This document shows positions 61,409-64,000 of a stretch of DNA of 64,000 nucleotides, in pieces. Both the position numbers and the translations under genes were made by a program. The first letter of the stretch is position 1; the number at the start of each line of letters is the position of its first letter. The notes beneath the pieces are model-generated. The model saw only the letters and a program-made list of their open reading frames with translations. It had not been told where the DNA came from and did not search any database. This DNA is from Cereibacter sphaeroides (GTDB lineage Bacteria; Pseudomonadota; Alphaproteobacteria; Rhodobacterales; Rhodobacteraceae), in the NCBI GenBank assembly GCA_003243455.1, contig QFQS01000001.1, forward strand, positions 1,996,159 through 2,060,158, given 5' to 3'.

Positions 61409-62365
61409 ATGCATGGTTTTCTGGAACGGCATCAGGTTTGGATTTACTTCGGATGCGTCGCGCTCGGCGTCGGTGTGGCATCGGTAATATCGGGAACAGA
61501 ACATCTCGAAGTCACGATAAACCCGGCTCTCGCGTTCATGCTGTTCGTGACATTCCTGCAAGTTCCACTGGCCAAGATCGGCAAGAGCCTGCGCGAGATG
61601 CGATTTCTGGCGGCCTTGCTGACCAGCAACTTCATTGTCATTCCGGTTCTGGCTTACCTGCTCTCGCGGCTGGCAACCGACGATGCCCTGCTGCGTCTGG
61701 GCGTCCTGATGGTGCTTCTGACACCTTGCATCGATTATGTGATCACTTTCGCTCATCTTGGCCGCGCCGATGCCCGGCTGTTGCTGGCCTCAACGCCGAT
61801 CCTTTTGCTGGTCCAGATGGCCCTGCTGCCCATCTATCTTGCAGTATTCCTTGGCAGGGGCGCGGCGGAACTTGTCAGCATCGGCCCCTTTATCCACGCA
61901 TTCCTGTGGCTGATTGCCCTGCCGCTGGTCCTGGCCGGAGCGATGCAGTTCTGGGCCGTGTGGAGCCGCATCGGCCGGAAGGTAAGCGACATCCTTGGCG
62001 TTCTGCCGGTGCCCGCGACGGGACTAGTGCTGTTTCTGGTTGTCGCCACGATCGTTCCCATTCTGGGTGTCGCCACCGATCAGGCGCTGGCTGTCCTGCC
62101 GCTATACATCGCCTTTGCCATCATGGCCCCGTTGGCCGGATGGCTGGTTTCGGTCGGTTTCGGCTTGAGAACCGAGGTCGGCAGGGCAGTCGCGTTTTCC
62201 TGCGGCACGCGAAACTCGCTCGTCGTCCTGCCGCTTGCACTGGCCGTGCCCGGCGCCATCCCCGTTCTGCCTGCTATCATCGTCACTCAGACACTGGTCG
62301 AACTGGTGGCTGAACTGATCTATATCCGCGTCATCCCGAAGCTGGCGATGCGCGGCAGACGCTGA
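61409..62365 (+). CDS. ACR3/bile-acid-symporter superfamily carrier (arsenic-resistance-like)
   Basis: The 318-aa, about ten-TM protein has INPALAFMLFVTFLQVPLAK and LTPCIDYVITFAHLGRAD in the first half and FSCGTRNSLVVLPLALAV near the end. This pattern is shared with ACR3-like 'arsenic resistance' carriers of the BASS superfamily. It may move arsenite, antimonite or an organic anion; the substrate is not proven. The gene is intact, unlike the ACR3 copy at 42-43 kb, and lies 94 bases after the second SCO gene. Confidence 0.75.
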   Translation: MHGFLERHQVWIYFGCVALGVGVASVISGTEHLEVTINPALAFMLFVTFLQVPLAKIGKSLREMRFLAALLTSNFIVIPVLAYLLSRLATDDALLRLGVLMVLLTPCIDYVITFAHLGRADARLLLASTPILLLVQMALLPIYLAVFLGRGAAELVSIGPFIHAFLWLIALPLVLAGAMQFWAVWSRIGRKVSDILGVLPVPATGLVLFLVVATIVPILGVATDQALAVLPLYIAFAIMAPLAGWLVSVGFGLRTEVGRAVAFSCGTRNSLVVLPLALAVPGAIPVLPAIIVTQTLVELVAELIYIRVIPKLAMRGRR

Positions 62366-62419
62366 TGCCGCGACGGGGCCGCTGCCCGGGGCCGGGTGCC
62401 TGTCATCCCTGCTGCGCGA

Positions 62420-63110
62420 TCATATCGAGGTCGTCAATGAGACGAGCCAGTCCGGCGCGATTCCTGTCAGGGCCGTCTGAATTACCCGGTCGAGTCCGGT
62501 CAGTGCAAGTGTGCCGACAAGGACAAGAAGCACCCCAAGACCCATTCTCAGCCTTCCACCGGCATTGCTGATCCAGGACTTCACGCGACAGCATGCCGAT
62601 CACCAGCAGCGGCACCGCTGTGCCCACCCCGAAGGCAAGCATCATGAGGGTGACTGCGCCAATGTTTTCGCCCCGGCCCGCCATCACCGACACCGCGCCG
62701 AGGGTTGGCCCGACACAAGGGGTCCAGATCGCTCCGAGCAACACACCGACACCAAATTGCCCCGAAATGCCCGCAGTAGAGAATGTGCCGAAGCGCTGCC
62801 AGATCCGGTCGCTCATCGGCCCTGCTGCCGCCGTAAACCGCGCCTGCAATCGGGGAAGCACAAGCACGGTTCCCATTGCAATTATCAGCGCGGCCCCGAC
62901 AGTTCGGAACGCGCCCATGTCCAGCCCGATGGAAAACCCGATCGTCGCGACGAACAGCCCTATCGCGGCAAACGACAACGCCAGACCCGCGGCAAGCGAA
63001 AAAGGTGCCAGCCGATGCTCGGTGCCAGCGCTGGTCAGCACGATCGGGATAAGGGGAAGGACGCAGGGTGAGAGCGTTGACAGCATCCCGGCGATGAAGG
63101 CGAGCAGCAC
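62420..63110 (-). pseudogene. ccdA: CcdA-like thiol-disulfide transmembrane protein, frameshifted near the C-terminus
   Basis: The first 178 codons (GTG start at 63110) show a DsbD/CcdA core with redox Cys in STLSPCVLPLIPIVL and AIWTPCVGPTLGAV. An extra G near 62574 shifts the frame. The correct tail (ISNAGGRLRMGLGVLLVLVG, then ALTGLDRVIQTAL) is found in the next frame and ends at TGA 62420. Uncorrected, the frame runs to 62403 with a nonsense tail that lacks the last TM. CcdA passes electrons to periplasmic thioredoxins. It overlaps the thioredoxin stop region. Confidence 0.75.
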
Positions 63111-63113
63111 CGT

Positions 63114-63464
63114 CTAGATCACTTTTCGCACCAGGGCTTCTATGACTTCGGGATCGGTCTGCCCGACCTGCCGGTCAACTTCGGTTCTATCCCGGAAAAC
63201 GATCATCGTGGCGTGGGTCTGGACCGCCAGCCTGCGCAGCGTGACCCTCTGCGTGTCGAAGTCGACGTCGAAGAACGTCAGCCCGGCAAAGTCGGGCCGG
63301 GCGAGCAGGGACGCGACGATCGGCTTTTGTACCTGACAGACTTCACACCAAGTTGCCGTGACATGAACGAGGATCGGGCTTCCGGTTGCCAGTGCCGCCT
63401 CTAAGGCTGCAAGCACATCCGTGCCGTCCTGCGCAAATACCACAGGGGGTGACGGAGGCCGCAA
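63114..63464 (-). CDS. Thioredoxin-like protein, N-terminus probably frameshifted
   Basis: The 116-aa frame starts at a TTG and contains the redox motif ATWCEVCQVQKP, with a thioredoxin fold. The upstream DNA encodes a signal peptide in another frame (MSCDEITRCGLLLTGIAASV, ATG 63510) that would join VVFAQDGTD if one extra base near 63445 were removed. The intended product is thus probably a periplasmic thioredoxin of about 132 aa, reduced by the adjacent CcdA. Confidence 0.7.
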   Translation of the reverse strand: MRPPSPPVVFAQDGTDVLAALEAALATGSPILVHVTATWCEVCQVQKPIVASLLARPDFAGLTFFDVDFDTQRVTLRRLAVQTHATMIVFRDRTEVDRQVGQTDPEVIEALVRKVI

Positions 63465-63930
63465 TGCCGGTCAGAAGCAGGCCGCACCGGGTGATTTCAT
63501 CACAGGACATCTCCAGTGCCTGGGCCGCGATCCTGGCGGTCTGGCATAAACTGAGGCAGCTTGAACTTGGAGCTACCTTCGCAACTGCTTTCCGGTTCGC
63601 ATTTACAACCAGCCGCGGCTGTACGAGTGCACAATGCGGCCAATGTGATTGAAAAACTCATTGGCCAGGTTTTTGCTGCCTTAAGCAGGTATTCGGATGT
63701 GATGATTACATCGGCTTAAATCTGAGCGGATACCATGGGTTGCCTTGGTTTGTGGAGCTTCAGCCTCGACAATAATCTCCTGAAGGTGAGTCTGGCGACT
63801 GTCGCTAAGTTCAGAAGTAGGTCCTAGATTTCCTACCAAATACTCCCCTAGCGCCGGGGGCTCATAAGTCGGCCTGAGTGAGGGCAGGCGGTTCGATTCT
63901 GTCGCTTTGCTGAGTTGATCGCCCAAAAGC
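63465..63930. other. Intergenic region before the tRNA gene
   Basis: Apart from the probable thioredoxin signal-peptide coding to 63510, no supported gene was found. An 83-codon minus-strand frame (63681-63932) has no recognisable domain and no good RBS. The segment GGTTCGATTCTGTCGC near 63890 resembles a tRNA T-arm half but has no complete partner, so an attachment-site or tRNA remnant is possible. Confidence 0.4.
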
Positions 63931-63953
63931 AAAACCCGCGCTTGTGGCGCGGG
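63931..63953 (-). terminator. Terminator downstream of the tRNA gene
   Basis: Arms ACCCGCGC and GCGCGGGT enclose a 5-base loop. On the minus strand they are followed by TTTGCTTTTGG. It lies 17 bases past the tRNA CCA end. Confidence 0.75.
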
Positions 63954-63969
63954 TGGTGTTTGGTTTTGT

Positions 63970-64000
63970 TGGTTGCGGGGGCAGGATTTGAACCTGCGGC
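63970..64000 (-). tRNA. Initiator tRNA-fMet, 3' part only
   Basis: Read on the minus strand, the edge encodes GCAGGTTCAAATCCTGC (T arm) followed by CCCCGCA, discriminator A and an encoded CCA. This is the 3' end typical of bacterial initiator tRNA-Met, whose 5' arm CGCGGGG leaves a C1-A72 mismatch. The 5' half is outside the window, so identity rests on the T arm and acceptor only. Confidence 0.75.

Noticed and set aside
63681..63932. 83-codon minus-strand ORF near the tRNA
   Set aside because: No RBS, no recognisable domain, and no support beyond openness.

Overview
The window reads as high-GC DNA from an alphaproteobacterium, most likely of the Rhodobacteraceae/Paracoccaceae type. This rests on overall protein character, the DUF3008-LigD-Ku cluster, the aioXSRBA arsenite-oxidase arrangement and an initiator tRNA 3' end at the right edge. 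No rRNA or CRISPR array was seen. The left part (1-25 kb) looks like ordinary chromosome. The stretch at about 25.5-33.7 kb is visibly AT-richer and looks acquired. The stretch at 34-63.5 kb is a metal/metalloid resistance and redox region carrying many broken genes.

Layout. 0.2-6.6 kb: an FMN-binding glutamate-synthase-like protein, topoisomerase IB, a DUF3008 protein, three-domain LigD, Ku and a 54-aa NepR-like ORF (a bacterial NHEJ locus). 6.7-9.7 kb: a small secreted protein and a large MscS channel. 9.9-12.9 kb: a compact YcaO enzyme divergent from a 93-aa peptide gene, which is followed by a nucleotide cyclase/TPR regulator. 13-25.2 kb: an EF-hand protein, a glycine-zipper protein, and a translationally coupled pair of a 2601-aa DUF11-repeat surface protein and an 1168-aa outer-membrane barrel. 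25.5-33.4 kb: an AT-rich island with a periplasmic binding protein, a polytopic membrane protein, a patatin phospholipase with C-terminal membrane segments, and an M15 peptidase/GH108 muramidase/TM fusion. It is bordered by gene remnants and an IS5-type transposase fragment.

34-43.6 kb (minus strand): broken arsC, ACR3 and arsH, then aioX, aioS, aioR (interrupted by an in-frame TGA), aioB, aioA and a DUF2478 gene. Divergent from it at 43.6-46.7 kb is an intact arsR-arsC fusion, GAPDH and arsJ operon. Then come an MFS transporter with a Cys-tailed flavoprotein and a Cys-type ArsR, a MerR-controlled CadA/ZntA ATPase, a broken isoprenylcysteine-methyltransferase-like gene, lspA, and a dsbB/dsbA-like pair. 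After these lie an mntR-like repressor divergent from a multicopper oxidase/ZIP operon, a broken alkaline phosphatase, a SCO-PCuAC-SCO copper-delivery set, an ACR3/BASS-family carrier, ccdA (frameshifted) with a thioredoxin, and a partial initiator tRNA.

How it fits together: arsenite would be oxidised by AioAB to arsenate in the periplasm. Cytoplasmic arsenate can leave as 1-arseno-3-phosphoglycerate through GAPDH/ArsJ. The alternative route (ArsC reduction, ACR3 efflux, ArsH) is decaying in this sequence. All clear frameshifts and nonsense codons lie between 38 and 63.5 kb, while the long genes of the first 34 kb are intact. Real decay is therefore more likely than uniform sequencing error, although read support cannot be checked here. 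The most novel-looking units are the YcaO/peptide/cyclase locus, the four-gene lipase-muramidase island, the GAFTGA-less interrupted AioR, and the MntR-type multicopper-oxidase/ZIP operon.
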